64,000 nucleotides of DNA from Chitinophaga agrisoli (GTDB taxonomy: Bacteria; Bacteroidota; Bacteroidia; Chitinophagales; Chitinophagaceae): contig NZ_VUOC01000001.1 of the NCBI RefSeq assembly GCF_008386695.1, positions 1,214,347 to 1,278,346 of the forward strand. Reading direction: 5' to 3'. Positions 31,970 through 40,798 of this stretch are shown in pieces. The translations under genes and the position numbers were made by a program. The notes below the pieces were generated by a model. That model made no database searches. It worked only from the letters and a program-made list of their open reading frames with translations, and had not been told where the DNA came from. Every line of letters begins with the position of its first letter. Within the stretch, counting starts at the first letter, position 1.

Positions 31970-34234
31970 ATGTCAGTATTAGGATCCAGACTACTCTTCC
32001 TTTTGGCGTTGGTTGTTTCCTGCCAACCGTTTTGCAATGCGCAGTCAATTAAATTGGCCGATGGCGGTAAATCATCCTACAACATTATAATACCCGGGAA
32101 CGCTTCAGAAACGGAGAAAAAATCCGCTGAAGTACTGCAAAATTATTTCCAGAAAGTGACCGGCGCCAGGCTTGATATCCGGGAAGAAAATGGACAGAAT
32201 GCAGCCATGATCAGCATAGGCAGCACCAAATTAGCTGCCCGCCTCCTAAAAGCTACAACGATCAGGGAAGATGGCTACGCAATTGTGAGTGAAGGAAAGA
32301 ACCTGGTCATAGCAGGCGCGGGAACAAAAGGCACTTTATACGGTGTTTACACGTTTATTGAAAAATACCTTGGGTGCCGTAAATGGTATACTGGCCCTCC
32401 TCAGATCCCTCAATCCCGGACAGTTTCAATACCTGCAAACTTATCCCTTTATGAAAATCCTGCTTTTGAATACCGGGAAGCGTTTTTCCCTGGTGTTAGA
32501 GACCAGGAGTACGTAGACTGGCATAAGTTGCATCAATTTACCAAACTTTGGGGCTCATGGGGCGACACATACGAAAAATTTGTTCCTGCCTCAGTTTACT
32601 TCAAGAGCCATCCGGAATATTTTGGTTTAGTAAAAGGTAAAAGGGTCCCCAACCAGTTATGCACCAGCAATGAGAATGTAATCAAGATCATAATTGATTC
32701 ACTCCAACGAAAGATGAATGCTAATCCCAATGCAGAATATTGGTCTATTAGCCCTAACACCGGTCCCGGATATTGTGAATGCCCCCTTTGTGCTCCCACA
32801 ACAGCGCGGGAAGGATCCGTTGCGGGAAACCTTGTGCTGATGGTGAATAAGATCGCAGCGCATTTTCCGAAGGCTAAATTTACGTTCCTCGCACATGGTT
32901 ATACTCAACAGGCGCCTAAATACGCCAAACCTGCATCTAATGTAATTGTGCAACTCACCAGTATAGAATCTGACCGCTTGCTTCCATTTACCCAATCACC
33001 TTCCGCTGAGAATTTTATTAAGGACCTTGCGAATTGGAGAAAACTCACGGATAACATATATATATGGGATTACTGTGCTCAATTCACAGCCTATCTTGCT
33101 CCTTTTCCTATTGTTCCCATCTTTCAACCCAACCTTCAGTTCATGAAAAAAAATATGATCAAAGGTGTGCTGGAACAGGGAAGCGGCCCCGGGTATACTG
33201 ATATGGGAGAACTAAAGGGATATGTGCTCGCAAAATTGCTTTGGAACCCGGATGTTAACGTAGACCAGCTGATCCAGGAATTTACAGACGGATACTATGG
33301 CCCTGCTGGTCCATCTGTACGCGAATACTTATCCGCTATGAGAAATGCTGCTGTGAAGACGCATGCGATAATGGATATTTTTGGTAACGTAGCAGACGGT
33401 GCAAATACATTCCTTTCGCCTAAGTATCTTGACCAGTATAACGACCTGCTTGGAAAAGCAAAAAAAGCGGTAGGGTCAAATTCAGTGCTGCTGCAGCGAA
33501 TCGGGGCCTTACAACTCACACAGGATTTCACTTATCTTCATCAGGCGCGCTATTACGGCAAAGGCCAGAGAGGTTTATATAGCAATAATGCGGCGAGCAG
33601 AAGCACGGTTACACAGGATACTTTGCAGGGCGTGTTAAAAAGATTTCTTGATAATGGCGTAAAGGTAGGCGGCGTGCAGGTTGCAGAGTTCGGCCTTTCT
33701 CCGGGGGCATACGCTGCGGAAGAGAGGAAAATTCTGTCTGCACCCGTAAGGCAGAATATGGCAATGAACGCGAAAGTGTCATTGAAATTTCCGTATGAAA
33801 AAAGATTTGAGGGAAAAGGAGCAGCAGCCTTAACAGACGGTGTTGCGGGATTAGGTGATTATTCCTACAACTGGCTTCATTTCAAAGGTCACCCGATGAT
33901 AGCCACTGTTGACGCAGGCAAAAGCTTAAAAGCAGACTCTATCCAAACCAGCTTTCTTTACAATCCTGGTTTTAATTTGTTCCTACCGGCCTCGATCAAG
34001 GTGGAAGTCTCCTCAAACGGAACAGATTATATCACTTTACAGACTATCAATGTACCGGAGCCTGTTAAAATAGACCGTCAGGTTAAACTTGTACCATTCA
34101 AGATCGCCACCGGTAAAAATAACAGGTTCAGATTCATCCGCGTAACAGCGACTCCCCTGTCAGACTTTCCCGATTGGGCCTGGGCCCCATCAAAAACTCC
34201 TGTCATCGCATGTGATGAAATATGGGTGTATTAA
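31970..34234 (+). CDS. Secreted DUF4838 protein (glycoside-hydrolase-like)
   Basis: 754 residues with a signal peptide (LLFLLALVVSCQPFCNAQ). Residues about 30-130 resemble the N-terminal domain of alpha-glucuronidases (ILGs of ETEKKSAEVLQNYFQKVTG; GTLYGVYTFIEKYLGCRKWY). The central DUF4838 barrel includes CTSNENVIK, YWSISPNTGPGYCECPLC, EYWS and VLEQGSGPGYTD. The last 150 residues look like a discoidin (F5/8 type C) carbohydrate-binding domain. It probably cleaves or binds the surface glycan. Enzymatic activity is not established for the family as far as can be judged here. Confidence 0.8.
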   Translation: MSVLGSRLLFLLALVVSCQPFCNAQSIKLADGGKSSYNIIIPGNASETEKKSAEVLQNYFQKVTGARLDIREENGQNAAMISIGSTKLAARLLKATTIREDGYAIVSEGKNLVIAGAGTKGTLYGVYTFIEKYLGCRKWYTGPPQIPQSRTVSIPANLSLYENPAFEYREAFFPGVRDQEYVDWHKLHQFTKLWGSWGDTYEKFVPASVYFKSHPEYFGLVKGKRVPNQLCTSNENVIKIIIDSLQRKMNANPNAEYWSISPNTGPGYCECPLCAPTTAREGSVAGNLVLMVNKIAAHFPKAKFTFLAHGYTQQAPKYAKPASNVIVQLTSIESDRLLPFTQSPSAENFIKDLANWRKLTDNIYIWDYCAQFTAYLAPFPIVPIFQPNLQFMKKNMIKGVLEQGSGPGYTDMGELKGYVLAKLLWNPDVNVDQLIQEFTDGYYGPAGPSVREYLSAMRNAAVKTHAIMDIFGNVADGANTFLSPKYLDQYNDLLGKAKKAVGSNSVLLQRIGALQLTQDFTYLHQARYYGKGQRGLYSNNAASRSTVTQDTLQGVLKRFLDNGVKVGGVQVAEFGLSPGAYAAEERKILSAPVRQNMAMNAKVSLKFPYEKRFEGKGAAALTDGVAGLGDYSYNWLHFKGHPMIATVDAGKSLKADSIQTSFLYNPGFNLFLPASIKVEVSSNGTDYITLQTINVPEPVKIDRQVKLVPFKIATGKNNRFRFIRVTATPLSDFPDWAWAPSKTPVIACDEIWVY

Positions 34235-34337
34235 GATGTTCTACTAATCAACGTGCGAAGGGGTATATAGTTATACATTTTAATAAATTTAATTATGATG
34301 TATTGGGAAATTCTGAAGTACCTTGCTTAACTTTATA

Positions 34338-34345
34338 TAATTTTG
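34338..34345 (+). promoter_or_regulatory. -7 box immediately before the PhyH-like gene
   Basis: TAATTTTG matches TAnnTTTG exactly and ends 6 nt before ATG 34352. No good -33 TTTG stands 19-21 nt upstream. If used, it would yield a leaderless mRNA and a second transcript within the locus. The 118-bp gap after the DUF4838 gene supports an internal promoter. Confidence 0.4.
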
Positions 34346-34351
34346 TCGGAC

Positions 34352-35263
34352 ATGATCAATACATTGTTAAGAAAAGCAAAAAGAGCTGCCAGGCCTGACT
34401 TCTGGCTATTCAAATGGCAAAGGTCTGTAACCGGATTGCCTTTGCGTAAAGCCTCTATCAATATAATTAAACGAATGGTTGGTAACCGGCCTGTTGCCGG
34501 CACCAAAACGCTTGATATTCCTAATGTAGAAGAGCACATCCTTTCCCTGAAGTCCAAAGGATTTACCAATCTGGGCCAACTCCTTTCGCAATCTCAGGTC
34601 GAAGCAATAAAGGCTGCGCTGAAAAATTATAAATGTTTTGATCCCCATAATCGGGCAGTAGGTCAGTTTGATCCCGCTCAGGCGCCACTTACATGCCATA
34701 CAGCACATTATCACAGAGAAGATTTGATTAAAAATGATATCATAATCAATATCGCTAATGATAATGCAATACTTAAAATTGTTCAGGAGGTATTAGGAGC
34801 CGTCCCCACCATTTCGAACATCAACTGCTGGTGGTCATTTGCCGGCCGCTCGAAAGCTGAACATGCCCAGCTTTTCCATAGAGATGTTGACGATTTCAAA
34901 TTTCTCAAACTGTTCGTCTATCTTACAGATGTAACCAGCACAGATGGGCCTCATATCTATGTTTCAGGTTCTCACGACATAAACAAAGCCACGCAGATAC
35001 GAAGGTATCAGGATGATGAGATCAAAGCAACCTTCGGTGAAGAGAATATCAAGTCTTTTGAGGAGCCTCAGGGCAGCCTTTTTCTTGTAGATACTTTCGG
35101 TATCCATAAAGGTATGCTTCCGCAGAAGAATGACCGCTTACTTTTACAAGTTCAATATTCGCTGCTGCCACTATATGTTGAATCCTATCAACCAGTAAAT
35201 CTGCCGGCGAAGAATAAACTTGACCACTACGTTAACCGGCTGCTGCTCAAACAGGAAAACTGA
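34352..35263 (+). CDS. Phytanoyl-CoA dioxygenase (PhyH) family protein
   Basis: About 303 residues from ATG 34352 (a TTG at 34343 is in frame but overlaps a -7 box). The iron triad is visible: HRD (H176-x-D178, in FHRDVDDF) and H252 in GIHKGM, with a following Arg likely binding 2-oxoglutarate. PhyH-type enzymes hydroxylate lipids, amino acids or sugars. In a polysaccharide locus it might hydroxylate a sugar or an acyl/amide substituent, which is inference from position. Confidence 0.75.
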   Translation: MINTLLRKAKRAARPDFWLFKWQRSVTGLPLRKASINIIKRMVGNRPVAGTKTLDIPNVEEHILSLKSKGFTNLGQLLSQSQVEAIKAALKNYKCFDPHNRAVGQFDPAQAPLTCHTAHYHREDLIKNDIIINIANDNAILKIVQEVLGAVPTISNINCWWSFAGRSKAEHAQLFHRDVDDFKFLKLFVYLTDVTSTDGPHIYVSGSHDINKATQIRRYQDDEIKATFGEENIKSFEEPQGSLFLVDTFGIHKGMLPQKNDRLLLQVQYSLLPLYVESYQPVNLPAKNKLDHYVNRLLLKQEN

Positions 35264-35268
35264 ATAGA

Positions 35269-35868
35269 ATGTTGAGATCCTTGTTATACAGCTTAGATGC
35301 CCGGTTGAACTACTGGCTTGGTAAAGGGCGATTCCGGTATCTTGGTGGGAAAGTCCGTATTATTTGCCCGCTGCGTATTACCGGGCATAACAACATTTCG
35401 TTGGGCAATCAAGTTATAATAAATTATAAAACATGGCTGGCTGCCCAACCTTTAACCGGTATGCCAGATTGTCTTTTGGAAATTGGAGATGGTTCCGTAA
35501 TCGGCAATTTTAACCACATCTATGCTACCCACTCCATTAAAATCGGTAAGAATGTGCTGACTGCAGATAAGGTCTATATTTCCGATAACCTGCATCAGTA
35601 TATTGATATTCATGTGCCAGTTATGCATCAACCTGTAATACAGAATAGAACGGTTGCTATTGGAGACGGGACCTGGTTGGGAGAGAATGTTTGCGTGCTG
35701 GGCGCTCATATCGGAAAACAAAGTGTGATAGGAGCTAATTCAGTGGTGATCAACGACATTCCGGATTATTGCGTAGCGGTAGGAGCTCCCGCCAAAATTA
35801 TTAAAAGATATTGCCTGAAGGAAAGCGCATGGAAAAAAACCACACCTGATGGCGCTTTCGTAGAATGA
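35269..35868 (+). CDS. LbH-type O-acetyltransferase
   Basis: 199 residues with hexapeptide repeats: ISLGNQVIINYKTW, IGDGSVIGNFNHIYATHSIK and VAIGDGTWLGENVCVLGAHI, then GANSVVINDIPDYCVAVGAP, the end of the coil in maltose/galactoside O-acetyltransferase-like proteins. The His in ATHSIKI or in DNLHQYI may be catalytic. It follows the PhyH gene by 5 bp and should modify the same glycan. Confidence 0.8.
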   Translation: MLRSLLYSLDARLNYWLGKGRFRYLGGKVRIICPLRITGHNNISLGNQVIINYKTWLAAQPLTGMPDCLLEIGDGSVIGNFNHIYATHSIKIGKNVLTADKVYISDNLHQYIDIHVPVMHQPVIQNRTVAIGDGTWLGENVCVLGAHIGKQSVIGANSVVINDIPDYCVAVGAPAKIIKRYCLKESAWKKTTPDGAFVE

Positions 35869-35901
35869 TCGTGCTGATCATTTTTTCAATACCTGAACAT
35901 T

Positions 35902-37041
35902 ATGACAAATATTCTTATTACCGGAGGTGCAGGTTTTATTGGTTCCAACCTCGCATTGAAACTTCTTGAAAAAAACTATAAGGTGACTGTCCTTGACAAT
36001 CTTTCTCCACAGATCCATGGTCATTCACCTGAAACAACTTCCCCATTGTACTTATCGATCCGTGATAAGGTAACCCGCTTCATTAAGGGAGATGTCTGCG
36101 ATAAGGCAACCGTGGCGGAGGCAATCTCCGGTCAGGATGCCATCATTCATCTGGCAGCAGAGACCGGAACCGGACAATCAATGTACCAGATCGAAAAATA
36201 TGTGCAGGTGAACTTAGGAGGGACAGCATTGATCCTGGACTATCTTACCAACCAACCGCACTCCGTCAAAAAAATGATCATCGCTTCTTCCCGTGCTATT
36301 TATGGGGAAGGCAAATACATTAGCAAAGAACTTGGTGTCGTATATCCGGAAGCCAGGGCTGATGAGGAGATGGCTAAGGGCAATTTTGAAGTGCAGTATC
36401 CCGGCTGCCATGCCCCGCTTCAATTGGTGGCTACAGATGAGGAGTCTAAGATCCATCCTACATCTGTATATGGTATTACCAAACAGAACCAGGAACAAAT
36501 GGTGATGACGGTTTGCAAAGCGATCGGTATTTCACCAGTTGCGCTGCGTTATCAGAATGTATATGGCCCCGGACAATCACTGTCCAATCCTTATACTGGC
36601 ATTCTTTCGATCTTCTCTAACCTGATCAAGCTCAAAAAAGATATTAATATTTTCGAAGACGGAAAGGAAAGCCGCGATTTCGTCTATATTTCGGATGTAG
36701 TGGATGCAACAGTGCTGGGGTTAGAAAAAGAGGCGGCAAATGGACAAGTCTTCAACGTTGGCGCTGGGGTGGCAACTACCGTTACGGAAATTACGGAAAT
36801 GCTGCTAAAAGAGTATGCGTCTGACTGCACGTATACCATCACCGGCAATTACCGTATCGGCGATATCCGTCACAATTTTGCTGACATTTCCAGGATCAAG
36901 TCGCTGTTGGGATTTGAGCCTAAGGTGAGCATTGCCCAGGGTATACATCGATTTGCTGAATGGGTGACAGGGCAGCCTGCACAGGAGGATAAATACAGCA
37001 AGTCTCTCAAAGAAATGGAATCAAAGGGTCTGTATAAATAG
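35902..37041 (+). CDS. dTDP-L-rhamnose 4-epimerase-like SDR
   Basis: 379 residues, extended SDR with ILITGGAGFIGSNLALKLL, LAAETGTGQSMYQIEKYVQV, and catalytic YGITKQNQEQM. The insertion YPGCHAPLQLVATDEESKIH and the phrase QNVYGPGQSLSNPYTGILSI are typical of WbiB/Tll-type enzymes that epimerise dTDP-L-rhamnose to dTDP-6-deoxy-L-talose. No rmlABCD genes lie in the window, so precursor would come from elsewhere. UDP-glucose 4-epimerase is a less likely alternative. Confidence 0.75.
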   Translation: MTNILITGGAGFIGSNLALKLLEKNYKVTVLDNLSPQIHGHSPETTSPLYLSIRDKVTRFIKGDVCDKATVAEAISGQDAIIHLAAETGTGQSMYQIEKYVQVNLGGTALILDYLTNQPHSVKKMIIASSRAIYGEGKYISKELGVVYPEARADEEMAKGNFEVQYPGCHAPLQLVATDEESKIHPTSVYGITKQNQEQMVMTVCKAIGISPVALRYQNVYGPGQSLSNPYTGILSIFSNLIKLKKDINIFEDGKESRDFVYISDVVDATVLGLEKEAANGQVFNVGAGVATTVTEITEMLLKEYASDCTYTITGNYRIGDIRHNFADISRIKSLLGFEPKVSIAQGIHRFAEWVTGQPAQEDKYSKSLKEMESKGLYK

Positions 37042-37049
37042 GGACAAAT

Positions 37050-38243
37050 TTGGAGAAATCTCTTTTATATATAGCGCTTTTCTTGCTGATCATGTCGTCT
37101 GGAGGCGTATTGCCTATTATGCTGGGCGGCGTGGTTTTCTTTTTGTTGATCATGGTTTTGCTGGGACTGACTTTGGTACTCCGGTCGGGTTATAACCAGA
37201 CAGCTTTGGTAAGGTGTGGCAGCTTCTTCTTCATGGCGATAATCATTTTGATCACCTTTCAGCTCAAAAATACACACCAGCTGATTGATGAAGAATTCCC
37301 AAATTTCTTGTTCCGGTTCTTTATTGCATGGCTGGCGGTGCTTTGTTTCCGCCTCAGCGGCCGGAATATGGAAGACATGATCTATAAGCTGCTGCAGGTC
37401 ATTGCCTGGCATGCCTTGTTGAATTTCTTTATACAATTCGCGGTTGGTCCATTTTTAATGGATATTGACCTGGAGATATTAAAGGTGAAGACCTTTTCAT
37501 TTATTTTCTTTTACGAATCCCTCTTTGATTTCGCAGGGGGAAGTATTTTCCGGAATCAGGGCTTGTTTTGGGAACCCGGTGTGCTGGCGATTTACCTGAA
37601 TCTGCTGTTTTATATAAGTATCCTGCGCAAGAAGAACGTTTTTGTGGGGGTGCTATCTGCATTTCTGATCTTCACAACCTTTTCCACAACCGGGCTCATG
37701 CTGCTGGTGGTTCAGTCATTGGTCATTTTTAAAGGAGTTATCCGTAAAAACATTGCATATATCGTTCCCTTGCTGTTGCTCTGCATTCCGATTCTTCCTT
37801 TTATCCTGGACAATTTTCAGTCAAAGCTGCAAGATGACAATGGGTCATTTCTGGTACGAGCCTACGATTATATGGTTTCCCTTAACATGATCAAGGATAA
37901 CTGGTTGACTGGGGTTGGGTTTGGCAATGATGTTTATCTGAAAGCGCAGGAGTCCAGCAGTTTTTTCCAGTCTGCCGAGTTACTGGAAGTACGGCGTAAC
38001 TCCAATTCCATCATGCTGCTTTTTGTTTCCTTCGGGATCCCCGTAGGCATTATTGTCATGCGATACCTTTTTTTACAGCGGGCTATCATGGGCAACCGGT
38101 GGCTGCTCCTTTTTATGGTGGTGGTGGGCCTTAGTTCGGAGCCGCTGATCTTTACCGGGTTTTTTATGATGATGATCATTTCCGGCGCAGTAAGGCCGGG
38201 CCTTTCAACTTCGGCTGCCAGTCCCCCGGCATTGCCTGCCTGA
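37050..38243 (+). CDS. Wzy-like O-antigen/capsule polymerase
   Basis: 397 residues with about ten hydrophobic helices and a larger hydrophilic loop before residue 300 (LVRAYDYMVSLNMIKDNWLTGVGFG..), where GVGFG is found in Wzy/WaaL proteins. It would polymerise repeat units in the periplasm. The start at TTG 37050 keeps the whole first helix; ATG 37092 would cut it. Sequence conservation is poor in this family, so the call rests on topology, the GVGFGN motif and the neighbouring flippase and Wzz genes. A hairpin at 38237-38264 lies over the stop. Confidence 0.75.
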   Translation: MEKSLLYIALFLLIMSSGGVLPIMLGGVVFFLLIMVLLGLTLVLRSGYNQTALVRCGSFFFMAIIILITFQLKNTHQLIDEEFPNFLFRFFIAWLAVLCFRLSGRNMEDMIYKLLQVIAWHALLNFFIQFAVGPFLMDIDLEILKVKTFSFIFFYESLFDFAGGSIFRNQGLFWEPGVLAIYLNLLFYISILRKKNVFVGVLSAFLIFTTFSTTGLMLLVVQSLVIFKGVIRKNIAYIVPLLLLCIPILPFILDNFQSKLQDDNGSFLVRAYDYMVSLNMIKDNWLTGVGFGNDVYLKAQESSSFFQSAELLEVRRNSNSIMLLFVSFGIPVGIIVMRYLFLQRAIMGNRWLLLFMVVVGLSSEPLIFTGFFMMMIISGAVRPGLSTSAASPPALPA

Positions 38244-38318
38244 GAGAGGGTCTTTTCTCAGGCATAGTTGACTTTATTAAATTCTTATCGATTGATTATC
38301 AGTCAAATAATTTCCGAT

Positions 38319-38326
38319 TATATTTG
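38319..38326 (+). promoter_or_regulatory. -7 box for the GT2 gene
   Basis: TATATTTG matches TAnnTTTG. The best TTG upstream (38292-38294) is 24 nt away, slightly far. The start codon is 42 bp downstream. The 124-bp gap after the polymerase gene and its overlapping hairpin support a separate transcript. Confidence 0.45.
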
Positions 38327-38367
38327 GTAATTTTACCCTCTTTTGAGAAATAACGTCTATTTACTGT

Positions 38368-39177
38368 ATGTTTGATATTACCTGTTCAATTGTATTATAT
38401 AAAAATGACCGCAAGCTGCTGACACAGGCAATTGAAAGCTTTCTCAGAACGACATTGAACGTTCGCCTGTACCTTGTCGATAATTCTCCGGACGATTCAC
38501 TCCGCGATATCAGTAGCGATCCCAGGGTAGAATACATATTCAACAATGCCAATCCTGGTTTTGGGGCCGGGCATAATGTAGCGTTTCGCCGGGTGCTGGA
38601 CATTTCGCCCTTTCACCTGGTGCTGAACCCGGATATCGTTTATGAACAGGATGTGCTACAACCAATTCTGGCACATATGCAATCTCATCCCAGGGCCGGC
38701 GTGCTGATGCCTCAGATACTCAATGAAGACGGTAGCATTCAATACCTGGCAAAATTGTTGCCCACCCCGTTCGATTTCTTCATCAGACGTTTCATACCGG
38801 TCCGCTGGGTCCTGGAACGGTTAAATGAAAGGTTCGAATTGCGGAAGTCCGGATATAACAAGATCATAAACGCCCCGTTTCTCTCCGGTTGCTTCCTGGT
38901 ATTCAATACCAGGGTTCTTCAGGAGATTGGCCTGTTTGATGAAAAGATTTTCATGTATACGGAAGATATTGATATCACCCGCCGGGTTAGCGAAAAATAC
39001 GATGCCGTGTTCTTTCCACAAGTGGCGGTATATCACCTGCATGAAAGAAAGTCTTTTAGGGACATTCGTAACTTCAAGGTATACCTGAAGTCTACGTTGT
39101 ATTACTTCAACAAATGGGGATGGTTCTTTGACAGGGAAAGAAGAACTATTAACCGCAGAACTTTAGCGCAGTTCTGA
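38368..39177 (+). CDS. GT2 family glycosyltransferase, WbbL-like
   Basis: 269 residues with a GT-A fold: SIVLYKNDRKLLTQAIESFL, LVDNSPDDS, then NANPGFGAGHNVAFR (about 64) and HLVLNPDIVYEQDVLQ with the metal-binding DxD-like NPDIV. Later GLFDEKIFMYTEDIDITRRV contains the catalytic ED. These match rhamnosyltransferase WbbL-type enzymes using dTDP-rhamnose or related deoxysugars. This agrees with the rhamnose 4-epimerase-like gene nearby. Confidence 0.85.
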   Translation: MFDITCSIVLYKNDRKLLTQAIESFLRTTLNVRLYLVDNSPDDSLRDISSDPRVEYIFNNANPGFGAGHNVAFRRVLDISPFHLVLNPDIVYEQDVLQPILAHMQSHPRAGVLMPQILNEDGSIQYLAKLLPTPFDFFIRRFIPVRWVLERLNERFELRKSGYNKIINAPFLSGCFLVFNTRVLQEIGLFDEKIFMYTEDIDITRRVSEKYDAVFFPQVAVYHLHERKSFRDIRNFKVYLKSTLYYFNKWGWFFDRERRTINRRTLAQF

Positions 39178-39214
39178 TGTCCGTAATCAGGTACTAAATC
39201 CTCATGCCAACGAA

Positions 39215-40501
39215 TTAATTTACGCTTTCCAGCAAAATATCGTGTAGTTGGGCCAAAGGCATTTCCGTAGGGTAAGCGTGTTTGAAGTTGGTCATAAAAT
39301 AGCCAACGCCGTGGTGTTCTCCATTCTTAATTGCCACAAAAGCAATCCGCTTCTTAAACTCATTGACTGTGGGAGCACCGATGGAAGATTTGATAGAGAA
39401 GTCATCCTCGATATTATTGGGGTAAATTAACTCTACAAACAGGCTGTTTCCGCGATTGTCCACCTCAAAGATCTCTTTTTCGTCGCCCTGGCTAACATAG
39501 CTTTCCAGAATTTTTTCCGCGGCCAGCGCATCTTCATTATTATCGAATTCGATCATGAAATCCCTGGACATGCGGGGAACAACGGACTTGTACTTAATAC
39601 CGATTAAACCCAGGAATTCAGCGTGTTCTTTCAGACGCCAGTAAAAAGTAGTATGATGATGTGGTTGTTGGTGCAGGCCAGTGGCAATATATAACTTTAC
39701 TCCTTCGGCATCTAACCGGTTAAGGATCTTGTCGTACTCGGTTAAAATAGCTAACAGTGGATCTTCCTCTTTAGGGCAATACCATTCGGGGTTTTTAAGG
39801 GTGCCTTCATATATTGCTGAATTGAACAGATAGTGATGCTGGATATGGGCGCCCGAATTCAGGAAAAGAGAAGAAAAGTCCGGTTTGTGCTTTTTCCATT
39901 GGTGCATAAACACATCTGCCAGCAGGGAGTCCAGTACAATTGCCTTCATACCAACTTTTCCTTTAGCAGTAGCCAGATTAAAATAGTGAGCATACCTGGT
40001 GAAGGGAATATACGTTGCCATTGATGTCAGGATAGCAGCTATAGAGGCGGGCTGTAATCTCTCCTGGGCATTGTCATTCACGCTCTGCCTTACAGCCAGG
40101 GCAAGTTTCCGGATGAGCCAGGAACCGCTTGGCGGCGTAAGTGTCCAGGGATCGGGAACAAAAAAGCTCGGTATATTCAGCCGGTTAGCCGCATTGAAAG
40201 GGGAAACGGCGCCTACCTTCTTGCCCTTTTTTTCCATTTCCTCCCAGATCTGCACAAGGTCTTCCCTTTCTACAATATCACCTAACCTGAATACTTTATG
40301 TTCATTGTATGTTTTGCCTGTGTGGACCGTTACCCATTGTATCCAGGGTTCTAATAATTTATATTCCGACTCAGACGTTGTTTGCACATAACCATACGTG
40401 TTAATAAGCCTATTAAACGTAGGAAGTAATCCTTTTTTGCAATAGCCAACAATATATTCGAAATTTAACTCATTTAAACCCAGCAGGATACTTTTACTCA
40501 T
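39215..40501 (-). CDS. Alkaline-phosphatase-fold protein (type I phosphodiesterase-like)
   Basis: 428 residues from ATG 40501; an upstream frame extends to 40561 but has no protein-like character and would overlap the promoter. The N-terminus SKSILLGLNELNFEYIVGYC has the metal-binding acidic residue, EPWIQWVTVHTGK (about 53) contains the nucleophilic Thr region, and TGLHQQPHHH and GEHHGVGYF the metal-binding histidines of the AlkP superfamily. It may cleave a phosphodiester or act as a phospho-sugar transferase. It is the only minus-strand gene inside the locus and has its own promoter. Confidence 0.75.
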   Translation of the reverse strand: MSKSILLGLNELNFEYIVGYCKKGLLPTFNRLINTYGYVQTTSESEYKLLEPWIQWVTVHTGKTYNEHKVFRLGDIVEREDLVQIWEEMEKKGKKVGAVSPFNAANRLNIPSFFVPDPWTLTPPSGSWLIRKLALAVRQSVNDNAQERLQPASIAAILTSMATYIPFTRYAHYFNLATAKGKVGMKAIVLDSLLADVFMHQWKKHKPDFSSLFLNSGAHIQHHYLFNSAIYEGTLKNPEWYCPKEEDPLLAILTEYDKILNRLDAEGVKLYIATGLHQQPHHHTTFYWRLKEHAEFLGLIGIKYKSVVPRMSRDFMIEFDNNEDALAAEKILESYVSQGDEKEIFEVDNRGNSLFVELIYPNNIEDDFSIKSSIGAPTVNEFKKRIAFVAIKNGEHHGVGYFMTNFKHAYPTEMPLAQLHDILLESVN

Positions 40502-40522
40502 ATGTGTTTTTTGTATAAAAAG

Positions 40523-40530
40523 CAAAGTTA
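40523..40530 (-). promoter_or_regulatory. -7 box of the AlkP-fold gene
   Basis: On the minus strand the sequence reads TAACTTTG, an exact TAnnTTTG match, 21 nt before ATG 40501. This supports the shorter start. No exact -33 TTTG at the right distance. Confidence 0.5.
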
Positions 40531-40744
40531 CTGTATTACAATAGTTACAGCGGCTCAACAATCAAAAATAAAATTACAAAAGAATTTAATTTTAACTACT
40601 CATTTTTTGTTATAGTACAGCGCATCAATAACGCAAAAATGCGGCCGGCTGCCAATCCGATCCGCATTATCCGGCAAGTGCAGCCGGAGGGGATCCACAG
40701 CGGGGCGCCCGGATGAGCCCTCAAAGTATATAATGAAGCAAAAC

Positions 40745-40773
40745 TTGTAGATTTTATATAATCCATATCTTTG
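40745..40773 (+). promoter_or_regulatory. Promoter of the barrel-gmd-fcl unit
   Basis: TTG (40745-40747), 18-nt gap, TATCTTTG (40766-40773), a perfect -7. The start codon of the barrel gene is 25 bp downstream. The hairpin AATGCGG (40638-40644)/CCGCATT (40662-40668) lies in the intergenic space before it. Confidence 0.55.
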
Positions 40774-40798
40774 CTCATTCGCTTACAAACCATTATTT

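Noticed and set aside
40596-40793. 65-codon minus-strand frame between the AlkP-fold and barrel genes
   Set aside because: It overlaps the promoter of the barrel gene and a hairpin; no coding character.
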